NCBI GenBank assembly: GCA_910584235.1
Contig: CAJTZD010000073.1
Location: 1-16,224 of the forward strand
Direction: 5' to 3'
DNA length: 16,224 nt
From: an uncultured Acetatifactor sp.
GTDB taxonomy: Bacteria; Bacillota; Clostridia; Lachnospirales; Lachnospiraceae
In this document: one piece after another, positions 6,850-14,076 of the stretch
Layout: every line of letters begins with the position of its first letter
Position numbering within the stretch: position 1 is the stretch's first letter
The notes under the pieces: model-generated
Databases searched by the model: none
Told to the model about the DNA's origin: nothing
What the model saw: the letters and a program-made list of their open reading frames with translations, nothing else
Position numbers and translations under genes: made by a program

Positions 6850-8145
6850 ATGGGTATTCTAAGCAGTGACAAGCTGATCGTGGGATATGATCTGGGAAAT
6901 GAGTATTCCCAGATCAGCTTTGCCGTGTCCGAAAGCGAGGAACCGCAGACGCTTTCCCAGGTGGCGGGCGCCCAGGTTTATAATATTCCCACAGCTCTTT
7001 ACAAGAGGAGGGGCACGAACCAGTGGCTCTACGGCAGAGAAGCGTTGAAAGCGGACAGCGGGGAGGGGGTTCTGGTAGAGAATCTGTTTTCCATGGCGCT
7101 TGGCAGGGAGCCGGTGGTCATAGACGGGGAAAGCTTTGACCCGGTGGCGCTTTTAGCGCTGTTCTTCCGCCGCAGCCTTGGGCTGCTTCCCCAGACAGGA
7201 GCCAGACTTACGGCGCTGATGCTGACCTGCGCTACCCTGAACCGGGAGAGTGTGGAAGTGCTGACGCGGATGGTGGAGGGGGCTCAGTTAAAAGCGGACA
7301 GAATCGCTGTCCAAAGCTATGAGGAAAGCTTTTACAGCTATATGCTGCGCCAGCAGGGGGAGCTGCGGACAAATGATACAGCGCTTTTTGACTACAGAAA
7401 AGGCGGCATTCGGCTGATGCGCATGGAATGCAACAGGCGGACTACGCCTATAGTAGTCTTTGTGAAAGGGAAAGACTACGAATTTCTGGAGGATGCGATT
7501 CCCCGCTGGGGTGAGGATGAGGTTTTAAAAGAGATAAATCCGGAGAGAATGCAGGAGATGGACGGTGCTTTCCTGGAGATTGCCAGAGAGGTCTGCAGGG
7601 AGAGCGCCGTGGGCAGCGTATTTCTCATCGGCGACGGATTCGGCCAGGACTGGATGAAAGAATCCCTGCGGTTTCTCTGTAAGGGCAGGCGGGTGTTTCA
7701 GGGAAACAATTTATTCAGCAAAGGCGCCTGCTTTGGAATGCAGGAGAGGATTCTTCCCGGCGAGGCGGGAAAGACCCATGTATTTTTGGGAAATGATAAA
7801 CTGAAGGCCAATATCGGCATGCATGTGTTCAGGCAGGGAGAGGAATCCTATTATGCCCTGCTGGACGCGGGAGAGAACTGGTATGAGGCGGAGCAGAATG
7901 TGGAGTTGTATCTGCAGGAGGGCCAGGAGCTTGCGCTGACGATCACACCGCTTGCGGAAAGCCAGGGGCACAGCAGGCTGGTGCGGATTATTCTGGAGGG
8001 GCTTCCTGGCAGTGTGTCGCGGCTGGCGGCCCGGTTCTTCCTGAAAGCGGAGGACCGCTTGTCAGTGGAGGTAAAAGACCTCGGCTTTGGAGAGTTCCGG
8101 GCCTCCTCCGGGCGGGTGTGGAAAGAAGAGATCGATATAGGATAA
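6850..8145 (+). CDS. DUF5716-family Hsp70/actin-fold protein
   Basis: Predicted 431-residue protein of the DUF5716 family (recalled, not looked up). The N-terminal 300 residues read like an actin/Hsp70 nucleotide-binding domain: IVGYDLGNEYSQISF at 10-24 fits the phosphate-1 loop (D14, G16); SYEESFYSYML at 156-166 sits where Hsp70 has NEPTAAALAYG; ALFDYRKGGIRLM at 178-190 fits the phosphate-2 strand with D181; FLIGDGFGQDW at 258-268 fits the adenosine loop; and GNNLFSKGACFG at 285-296 fits the terminal 'VAxGAA' helix. Residues about 305-431 are beta-rich and faintly resemble the Hsp70 substrate-binding beta domain (FFLKAEDRLSVEVKDLGFGE at 396-415). The phosphate-2 loop is poorer in glycine than in DnaK, so ATPase activity is not certain. 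GGAGGAG lies 5 bases before the ATG; the TPR gene follows 13 bases after the stop. Confidence 0.87.
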   Translation: MGILSSDKLIVGYDLGNEYSQISFAVSESEEPQTLSQVAGAQVYNIPTALYKRRGTNQWLYGREALKADSGEGVLVENLFSMALGREPVVIDGESFDPVALLALFFRRSLGLLPQTGARLTALMLTCATLNRESVEVLTRMVEGAQLKADRIAVQSYEESFYSYMLRQQGELRTNDTALFDYRKGGIRLMRMECNRRTTPIVVFVKGKDYEFLEDAIPRWGEDEVLKEINPERMQEMDGAFLEIAREVCRESAVGSVFLIGDGFGQDWMKESLRFLCKGRRVFQGNNLFSKGACFGMQERILPGEAGKTHVFLGNDKLKANIGMHVFRQGEESYYALLDAGENWYEAEQNVELYLQEGQELALTITPLAESQGHSRLVRIILEGLPGSVSRLAARFFLKAEDRLSVEVKDLGFGEFRASSGRVWKEEIDIG

Positions 8146-8158
8146 GGAGTGACAAAGG

Positions 8159-9028
8159 ATGCGGGTCAGTGTCTGCATAGGGAATTATGCGAAAACGCCA
8201 TATTGTGTTCCGGGGCTTGGAATCAATGTCTTTTGCATGGAGGAACTGTGTTTTTGCCTGAAAGAGAATGCCTTTCTGCTGGATCTGTCGCTGATGAACG
8301 ACAGTCTGCTGGACTGGGTGGAGCAGGAATGCGGTCTGCGGGAGCTGGCGAAAGCGCTTCATCCATTGGTGCACAGGCAGGGGTCTTTGAGCGCTTTTGT
8401 ATTGGCCGTCCAGCGTTATGCGGGCTTTTTTGACGAAGCAGTGATTCAGGAGACGGAACAGGTACTGAAGCAGGGAGCCGGCCTGACGGGCCTGGAGAAA
8501 CGAAAGAGCCAGATTGATTATCTGGTGAAAAAGAAGAGTTACAGACAGGCCCTGCGGGGGTACGACGAGTTGCTGCAGACTTTGGAGAAAGAGCAGGGAA
8601 GCGTGGCGGAGGATTTTCCGGAGGCAAAGAATTCGCCTGCGGAAAAAGAATTCCTGGCGAAAATATGGCATAATAAAGGTGTGGCATACGCAGGGCTTAT
8701 GTTCTATGGAAAGGCGGCGGAATGCTTCCAAAAGGCCTCTGAATGGAATGCCGGGGATGAATACCGTATGGATTTTCTGGCGGCAAAGCGGATGGAACTG
8801 TCCGAGGAGGCGTATGTATCATTTGCCGCAACGCATGAAGAGTGGCATTTTGATACGTTGGAACTGGAGAAGAAGCTGGAACGGATTGTGGAGGACTGGG
8901 AGCAGGAGCCGGATTATCTGCGGCTGTACAACCGAAAGGATTTAAGGAGCCGGGACAGACGGAAGTTCTGCGAGGACAGCGAGCGGCTGACCCAGGCTCT
9001 GAAAGACAGCTATAGGGCAGGAATGTAA
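8159..9028 (+). CDS. TPR-containing protein of the DUF5716/5717 block
   Basis: Predicted 289-residue soluble protein of unknown function. The N-terminal 90 residues form a distinctive region (VCIGNYAKTPY at 5-15, then MEELCFCLKENAFLL at 27-41) that I associate with a Lachnospiraceae-specific family found beside DUF5716/DUF5717. Helical repeats follow: KSYRQALRGYDELLQTLEK at about 126-144, and a clear TPR unit with WHNKGVAYAGLMFYGKAAEC at 170-189. The C-terminus (235-289) is charged and helical. Start ATG at 8159 is supported by AAGGAG at 8144-8149, which overlaps the stop codon of the Hsp70-like gene, implying coupled translation. TPR proteins often bind Hsp70s or build scaffolds, so it may be the direct partner of the upstream protein (inference). 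Confidence 0.84.
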   Translation: MRVSVCIGNYAKTPYCVPGLGINVFCMEELCFCLKENAFLLDLSLMNDSLLDWVEQECGLRELAKALHPLVHRQGSLSAFVLAVQRYAGFFDEAVIQETEQVLKQGAGLTGLEKRKSQIDYLVKKKSYRQALRGYDELLQTLEKEQGSVAEDFPEAKNSPAEKEFLAKIWHNKGVAYAGLMFYGKAAECFQKASEWNAGDEYRMDFLAAKRMELSEEAYVSFAATHEEWHFDTLELEKKLERIVEDWEQEPDYLRLYNRKDLRSRDRRKFCEDSERLTQALKDSYRAGM

Positions 9029-9042
9029 AGGAAAGTCAGAAT

Positions 9043-10221
9043 ATGGGATTTTGGTCAAAATTATTCAGGAAAAAGAGATACCAGGAAAGCGGCTCAGAGG
9101 ACTGGGAGAATATCGTCTATGACAGAGACGATGTGGATTTTACCGAGGAGGAAGAGCGCAGCAGATATATCGCCAACTGTCTGGAGCAGATAAAAGAGGC
9201 CACCAAAGAGATCGGCCTGCTGACAGGGGAATATTCCCTGATCACCTCCTACCTGACAGATATGGAAGAGATAGAGGCTCTGCCGGAATCCGAGCGGGAG
9301 GGCTTAGACAGCATTGCGGGACGGCTGGTGGCGCTGGAACAGGAGAGCAAGCGCTACCGGGGCAGGAAGAACCGCATGAAAGACGCGGATTACTACAGGC
9401 TGCGGGAGCATGAGAGCGAGATCAAAGAGGGAATCGCCAAGCTTAAGGAGTGTGAGGAATACGGAGGCAAGGTGAAACAGGATCTCCAAAGGCTGGACAG
9501 GGAACGCCATGCCTATGAGTACCGCAGGGAGGAACTGAATTCTCTCATGGATAATCTGCGGGGGATGACGGTGATCTTCGTGACAGCCTTTACCATGTGC
9601 ATGGTGATGCTGGCGGTGCTTCAGTTTGCGTTCCATATGGATACCCGGATCGGGTATCTGGTGGCAGTGGCTGCGGTGGCAGTGGCGGTGACAGTGACCT
9701 GGGTGAAGTATACGGACGAGGATAAGGAGCTGCATCAGGTGGAGATAGCGGTGAACAAGCTCATCCTTTTGCAGAACAGGGTGAAGATACGGTATGTGAA
9801 CAACAGGAATCTCATCGACTATCTCTACATCAAGTACGGCACGGACAGCGCGGCGTCGTTAAACAGACTTTGGACGCAGTATCAGCGGGAGAAAGATGAA
9901 AGGCGGGAATTCGCCGAGGCCGAGGGGAAGGCGGAGTACTACCGCAGACAGCTTCTGCATAAGCTGTCACGCTACCGGATCGCAACACCGGAGAGATGGC
10001 TGAACCAGGCGGCGGCCCTGTTGGATAAGCGGGAGATGGTGGAGATGCGCCACGAGCTGATTCTGCGCAGACAGACGCTGCGCAAGCAGATGGACTACAA
10101 TAACAATGTGGCGGAGATCGCCCGAAAGGAGATCATGGACGTGGCCGACAAGTATCCCGCCTATGCCTCCGAAATCATGGAAATGGTATCACAATGCGGC
10201 CAGGAGGATTCTGTGTATTGA
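9043..10221 (+). CDS. Coiled-coil membrane-hairpin protein
   Basis: Predicted 392-residue protein, family unknown to me by name. It starts with a short basic amphipathic stretch (MGFWSKLFRKKR), then an acidic segment, then a long charged helical region at about 35-172 with coiled-coil character. Two membrane helices form a tight hairpin at about 174-197 and 202-223, joined by only HMDTR. A second charged helical region fills 225-380. Both arms are therefore on the same side, most likely the cytoplasm, given the positive residues flanking the helices. Its stop is 14 bases from none of the other genes: the TPR gene ends 14 bases upstream, with AAAGGAAAG as ribosome binding site. It is the only membrane protein of the four-gene block and could anchor the other products (inference). 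Confidence 0.84.
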   Translation: MGFWSKLFRKKRYQESGSEDWENIVYDRDDVDFTEEEERSRYIANCLEQIKEATKEIGLLTGEYSLITSYLTDMEEIEALPESEREGLDSIAGRLVALEQESKRYRGRKNRMKDADYYRLREHESEIKEGIAKLKECEEYGGKVKQDLQRLDRERHAYEYRREELNSLMDNLRGMTVIFVTAFTMCMVMLAVLQFAFHMDTRIGYLVAVAAVAVAVTVTWVKYTDEDKELHQVEIAVNKLILLQNRVKIRYVNNRNLIDYLYIKYGTDSAASLNRLWTQYQREKDERREFAEAEGKAEYYRRQLLHKLSRYRIATPERWLNQAAALLDKREMVEMRHELILRRQTLRKQMDYNNNVAEIARKEIMDVADKYPAYASEIMEMVSQCGQEDSVY

Positions 10222-10246
10222 CTTCTGGACTTAGGTAAGATATGAT
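10218..10246 (+). promoter_or_regulatory. Sigma-A promoter of purB
   Basis: TTGACT at 10218-10223 (5 of 6), a 17-base spacer, and TATGAT at 10241-10246 (5 of 6). The -35 hexamer overlaps the stop codon (10219-10221) of the coiled-coil gene. The predicted start near 10253 gives a leader of about 60 bases. No terminator lies between, so purB may also receive transcripts from the four-gene block. Confidence 0.7.
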
Positions 10247-10312
10247 AAATGGGTTAAAACGAAACCGGAAGAAAGCGTTACAGAGAGAAAATAAAGGAGA
10301 GCAGGGACGGAT

Positions 10313-11776
10313 ATGGAAAAAATGCATTCCACGGATAAGTATGTGAGCCCTCTGTCGGAGCGCTATGCCAGCAGGGAAATGCAGTATATTTTCTCCCAGG
10401 ATATGAAATTCAGCACCTGGAGGAGACTATGGATTGCTTTGGCGGAGACGGAGAAAGAGCTGGGCTTAAGCCAGGACGGCAAGCCGGTCATTACGGACGA
10501 GCAGATCGCGGAGATGAAAGCCCATGTGGACGATATCAATTATGACGTGGCAAAAGCCAGGGAGCGGGAGGTTCGCCATGACGTCATGAGCCATGTGTAC
10601 GCCTATGGACAGCAGTGCCCTAAGGCTGCCGGCATCATTCATCTGGGAGCCACCTCCTGCTATGTGGGGGACAATACGGATATCATTATCATGACGGAGG
10701 CCCTGAAGCTTTTGAAGAAGAAGCTGGTGAATGTGATAGAGGAGCTTGCGGATTTTGCGGAAGCCTATAAAGCCCAGCCTACGCTGGCATTCACCCATTT
10801 CCAGCCGGCCCAGCCGACTACGGTGGGGAAGCGGGCGACTTTGTGGCTCCAGGAATTTTTCCTGGATCTGGAGGATCTGGACTATGTGCTGGGAAATATG
10901 AAACTGTTGGGTTCCAAGGGGACTACGGGTACGCAGGCTTCTTTCCTGGAACTTTTTGACAAAGACCAGGAGACCATTGACAAAATAGATCCTATGATTG
11001 CGAAAAAGATGGGATTTGGGGAGTGCTTCCCCGTATCGGGCCAGACCTATTCCAGAAAAGTGGATACCAGGGTGGCGAACGTTCTGGCGGGTATCGCCGC
11101 ATCCGCTCACAAGATGAGCAATGATATCCGTCTGCTCCAGCATCTCAAAGAGGTGGAGGAGCCTTTTGAGAAGAGCCAGATCGGTTCCTCTGCCATGGCC
11201 TATAAGCGCAATCCCATGCGGTGCGAACGGATTGCCTCCCTGGCCAGATATGTGATGATTGACGCGCTGAATCCGGCTATCACCTCTGCCACCCAGTGGT
11301 TTGAGAGGACGCTGGATGATTCCGCCAATAAGAGGCTGTCCATTCCCGAGGGCTTCCTTGCGGTGGACGGTATCCTGGATCTGTGCCTGAATGTGGTGGA
11401 CGGGCTGGTGGTGTATCCCAAGGTCATCGAAAAGCATCTCATGAGTGAACTGCCTTTTATGGCTACGGAGAATATCATGATGGATGCCGTGAAACTCGGC
11501 GGGAATCGCCAGGAGCTTCATGAGCGCATCAGGGAGCTGTCCATGGAAGCCGGCCGCAATGTGAAAGCGGAGGGCAAAGAGAACAATCTGCTGGAGCTGA
11601 TTGCGGCAGATCCGGCGTTCCCTATGAGCCTGGAGGAGCTGCAGGCAGCCATGGATCCTGCAAAATATGTGGGACGGTCCAAAGAGCAGGTGGAGGCGTT
11701 CCTTAAGGATATCATTCGTCCGGTGCTGGAGGAGAATAAAGAGCTGCTGGGCGTGAAAGCTGAAGTTACAGTGTAA
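10313..11776 (+). CDS. purB: Adenylosuccinate lyase
   Basis: Predicted 487-residue PurB. It splits adenylosuccinate to AMP and SAICAR to AICAR, both with release of fumarate, in the cytosol. It is the long, human-ADSL-like form (SPLSERYASREMQYIFS near the N-terminus) rather than the roughly 430-residue Bacillus form. The superfamily signature GSSAMAYKRNP is at residues 291-301 and includes the flexible catalytic-serine loop. The catalytic-region histidines are seen at H89 in RHDVMSHV and H162 in THFQPAQPTT. Start: ATG at 10313 with AGGGA at 10303-10307; an in-frame ATG at 10322 is an alternative, served by AGGAGA further up. It is followed after 24 bases by the PurF-family gene, forming a purine pair. 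Confidence 0.97.
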   Translation: MEKMHSTDKYVSPLSERYASREMQYIFSQDMKFSTWRRLWIALAETEKELGLSQDGKPVITDEQIAEMKAHVDDINYDVAKAREREVRHDVMSHVYAYGQQCPKAAGIIHLGATSCYVGDNTDIIIMTEALKLLKKKLVNVIEELADFAEAYKAQPTLAFTHFQPAQPTTVGKRATLWLQEFFLDLEDLDYVLGNMKLLGSKGTTGTQASFLELFDKDQETIDKIDPMIAKKMGFGECFPVSGQTYSRKVDTRVANVLAGIAASAHKMSNDIRLLQHLKEVEEPFEKSQIGSSAMAYKRNPMRCERIASLARYVMIDALNPAITSATQWFERTLDDSANKRLSIPEGFLAVDGILDLCLNVVDGLVVYPKVIEKHLMSELPFMATENIMMDAVKLGGNRQELHERIRELSMEAGRNVKAEGKENNLLELIAADPAFPMSLEELQAAMDPAKYVGRSKEQVEAFLKDIIRPVLEENKELLGVKAEVTV

Positions 11777-11800
11777 GAAGCGAATTTAGGGAGGCGTAGA

Positions 11801-13207
11801 ATGGGCGGATTTTTTGGTGTTGCATCCAAAGAGGATTGTGTCTTTGACTTGTATTTCGGAACGGATTACCATTCCCATCTGGGAACCAGGAGAGCAGGCA
11901 TGGTGGTCTATGGCAAAGAAAAGGGCTTCGACAGGGCGATACATAATATTGAAAATGCTCCTTTTCGGACAAAATTTGACAAGGATTTCAATGAGATGGA
12001 GGGAAATATCGGCATCGGCTGCATTTCGGATTTTGAGCCCCAGCCGCTGATGGTGCGTTCCCACCATGGAACCTATGCCATTGCCACAGTGGGCAGGATC
12101 AACAATGCGGCGAAGCTTACAGAAGAGCTCCTGTCCAAGGGACATGCCCATTTTCTGGAGATGAGCGGCGGAGATCTGAATGCTACGGAGCTGGTGGCCT
12201 ATCTGGTGGACCAAAAGGACCATCTGGTGGAGGGCATCCGGTATGCACAGGAAGTGATCGACGGTTCCATGACCATGCTGGTCATGACAGCCAAGGGGAT
12301 TTACGCGGCCAGGGATTTGCACGGCAGGACGCCGGTGTCCGTGGGCAGGAAAGAGGGATCATGGTGCGTGTCTTTCGAGAGCTTTGCCTATCTGAACCTG
12401 GGATATGAATTCCAGAGGGAGCTGGGCCCCGGGGAGATTGCCGTAGTGACGCCGGAGGGAATCCATACGCTGATGCAGCCGGGAAAAGAGATGAAGATCT
12501 GCACGTTCCTCTGGGTATACTATGGGTATCCCACATCCTCTTACGAGGGAATCAGTGTGGAGAAGATGCGGTATAACTGCGGCGCGCTGTTAGCAGAGCG
12601 GGATAATGTGAAGCCGGATACGGTGGCGGGAGTGCCGGATTCGGGTACCGCTCATGCCATCGGCTATGCGAATAAGTCCGGAATACCGTTCTCCAGGCCT
12701 TTTGTCAAATATACGCCTACCTGGCCCAGGTCTTTCATGCCCGCGATGCAGTCCCAGAGGAATCTCATCGCCAAGATGAAGCTGATTCCGGTAAAGGATC
12801 TCATACGGGGAAAGAGCCTGCTGATGATCGACGACTCCATTGTCAGGGGTACACAGCTGCGTGAGACCACGGAATTCCTCTATCACAGCGGGGCTCGGGA
12901 AGTCCATATCCGTCCCGCCTGTCCGCCGATTATGTTTGGCTGTAAATACCTGAATTTCTCCAGATCTACTTCGGAGATGGACCTGATCGCCAGGAGGGTC
13001 CTGAAAGAGATGGAGCAGGAGGGCAGAAAAATCGACCTGAAAGATTATGTGAATCCGGATACGGCAGAGTATGGCGAAATGGTGGAACGGATCGGAAAGA
13101 GACTGAATTTCACCAGCCTGCGCTATCACAGGCTGGACGATATGATTGCCTCAGTAGGGATAGACAGGGAGAAACTTTGCACTTACTGTTGGGACGGAAT
13201 AGCGTAG
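11801..13207 (+). CDS. purF: PurF-family phosphoribosyltransferase, glutaminase site lost
   Basis: Predicted 468-residue homologue of amidophosphoribosyltransferase, which makes phosphoribosylamine from PRPP and glutamine. The C-terminal half is well kept: VPDSGTAHAIGYA at 278-290, K303, R310, the PRPP loop MIDDSIVRGTQL at 342-353, and four cysteines (C234, C381, C460, C463) placed like the [4Fe-4S] ligands of Bacillus PurF. The N-terminal Ntn-glutaminase domain is still full length but begins MGGFFGVAS, with Gly where the nucleophilic Cys1 should be. The conserved NG oxyanion pair reads VG (97-98), the SDTE motif reads NATE (127-130), and the RYST region reads CISD (74-77). It should not hydrolyse glutamine and may use free ammonia or do something else; the symbol here marks the family only. 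AGGGAGG lies 6 bases before the ATG. I believe this variant recurs in Clostridia, which argues against a recent pseudogene. Confidence 0.88.
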   Translation: MGGFFGVASKEDCVFDLYFGTDYHSHLGTRRAGMVVYGKEKGFDRAIHNIENAPFRTKFDKDFNEMEGNIGIGCISDFEPQPLMVRSHHGTYAIATVGRINNAAKLTEELLSKGHAHFLEMSGGDLNATELVAYLVDQKDHLVEGIRYAQEVIDGSMTMLVMTAKGIYAARDLHGRTPVSVGRKEGSWCVSFESFAYLNLGYEFQRELGPGEIAVVTPEGIHTLMQPGKEMKICTFLWVYYGYPTSSYEGISVEKMRYNCGALLAERDNVKPDTVAGVPDSGTAHAIGYANKSGIPFSRPFVKYTPTWPRSFMPAMQSQRNLIAKMKLIPVKDLIRGKSLLMIDDSIVRGTQLRETTEFLYHSGAREVHIRPACPPIMFGCKYLNFSRSTSEMDLIARRVLKEMEQEGRKIDLKDYVNPDTAEYGEMVERIGKRLNFTSLRYHRLDDMIASVGIDREKLCTYCWDGIA

Positions 13208-13271
13208 CGGTCTCATGAGGTTATTGGCGTGTTGAAAGTCGGTTTTTTGATTAAGGTTTTGGGGTGTTAAT

Positions 13272-14003
13272 GTGATAAGGATATGTTATGTGGTAGTGGT
13301 GTCTTTGCCGTTGGTGGTGTATTATATTTGTAAGGCGCATTACATTGAGCGGCATGGGGAGCGTTTTTCCGAGGAAACGCGCTATAAAATGGCCAGGAAG
13401 TGCATCGGTATCATGATGCGCAACGGGCGGATCGAGACGGAAAGCTTCGGGCAGGAGCTGCTGCCAAAAGAGGGCGGATATGTGATGTATTCCAATCATC
13501 AGGGCAAGTATGATACACTGGGCATCATGAGCTCTCATCCAAAGCCCTGTACTATTGTCATAGACGCTTACCGCTCCAAGCTTCCCATTACGGATACTTT
13601 TATCGACTTGGTGCAGGGCAGCAGGCTGGACAAGACAGATATGAAAAAACAGCTTCACATGATCCTGCAGATTGCGGATGAAGTGAAGAACGGGAGACGT
13701 TATATTGTATTTCCCGAGGGCGGCTACGATCATAATAAGAATGAACTGCAGGATTTCATGGCGGGTTCTTTCAAATGCGCTACCAAGGCGAAAGCGCCTA
13801 TTGTGCCTGTGGCCATCATTGATTCCTACAAGCCATTCGGGGTGAATTCGCTGCGGAAAGTAAAGACCCAGGTACATTTTCTGGCTCCTATTTTCTATGA
13901 GGAGTATGGGAAGATGACTACGGCTGAGATTGCCGAGATGGTAAAGGGCAGGATTTCCAGCACGATTGACAGGCAGCTGAACAGGAGAGAGCTGGCTTCG
14001 TAA
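13272..14003 (+). CDS. PlsC-type 1-acylglycerol-3-phosphate acyltransferase
   Basis: Predicted 243-residue acyltransferase of the PlsC family, which adds the second acyl chain to lysophosphatidic acid at the inner face of the membrane. The catalytic motif NHQGKYD (NHxxxxD) is at residues 75-81 and the glycerol-phosphate-binding motif FPEGGY at 147-152; VPVAI at 178-182 matches the last conserved block. A single hydrophobic helix at about 4-20 would anchor it. The start is a GTG at 13272; the frame opens only 21 bases earlier with no ATG in it, and the ribosome binding site is weak (GGGG at 13261-13264). It follows the PurF-family gene by 64 bases with no terminator, so it may be the last gene of the purB transcript. 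The exact acyl acceptor cannot be told. Confidence 0.88.
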   Translation: MIRICYVVVVSLPLVVYYICKAHYIERHGERFSEETRYKMARKCIGIMMRNGRIETESFGQELLPKEGGYVMYSNHQGKYDTLGIMSSHPKPCTIVIDAYRSKLPITDTFIDLVQGSRLDKTDMKKQLHMILQIADEVKNGRRYIVFPEGGYDHNKNELQDFMAGSFKCATKAKAPIVPVAIIDSYKPFGVNSLRKVKTQVHFLAPIFYEEYGKMTTAEIAEMVKGRISSTIDRQLNRRELAS

Positions 14004-14022
14004 ATGGCAGGCGGCAGTCCGA

Positions 14023-14060
14023 GAAAAATACAGCTATGGATTCCCATAGCTGTATTTTTC
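14023..14060. terminator. Bidirectional terminator between plsC-type gene and purC
   Basis: GAAAAATACAGCTATGG (14023-14039) pairs perfectly with CCATAGCTGTATTTTTC (14044-14060) around the loop ATTC: 17 base pairs. The A-run on one arm and T-run on the other give a U-tract in both directions. It lies 20 bases after the stop of the acyltransferase gene and 17 bases beyond the stop of purC, so it can serve both convergent genes. Confidence 0.92.
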
Positions 14061-14076
14061 CGTTTGACCGAATGAA

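Noticed and set aside
7988..8731. 247-codon open frame antisense to the Hsp70-like and TPR genes
   Set aside because: It spans two well-supported genes on the opposite strand, with biased composition and no motif.
10253..10312. PurR box or purine riboswitch in the purB leader
   Set aside because: AAAACGAAACC near 10256 resembles half a Bacillus PurBox only loosely and has no partner; the 60-base leader is too short for a purine riboswitch and lacks its stems.
10466..11521. 351-codon open frame antisense to purB
   Set aside because: It is His/Gln/Leu-rich, as antisense of a GC-rich gene typically is, has no recognisable domain and lies entirely inside purB.
11801..13207. PurF-family gene as a decaying pseudogene
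   Set aside because: The frame is full length with a strong ribosome binding site and an intact PRPP site and cysteines; only the glutamine site is changed.
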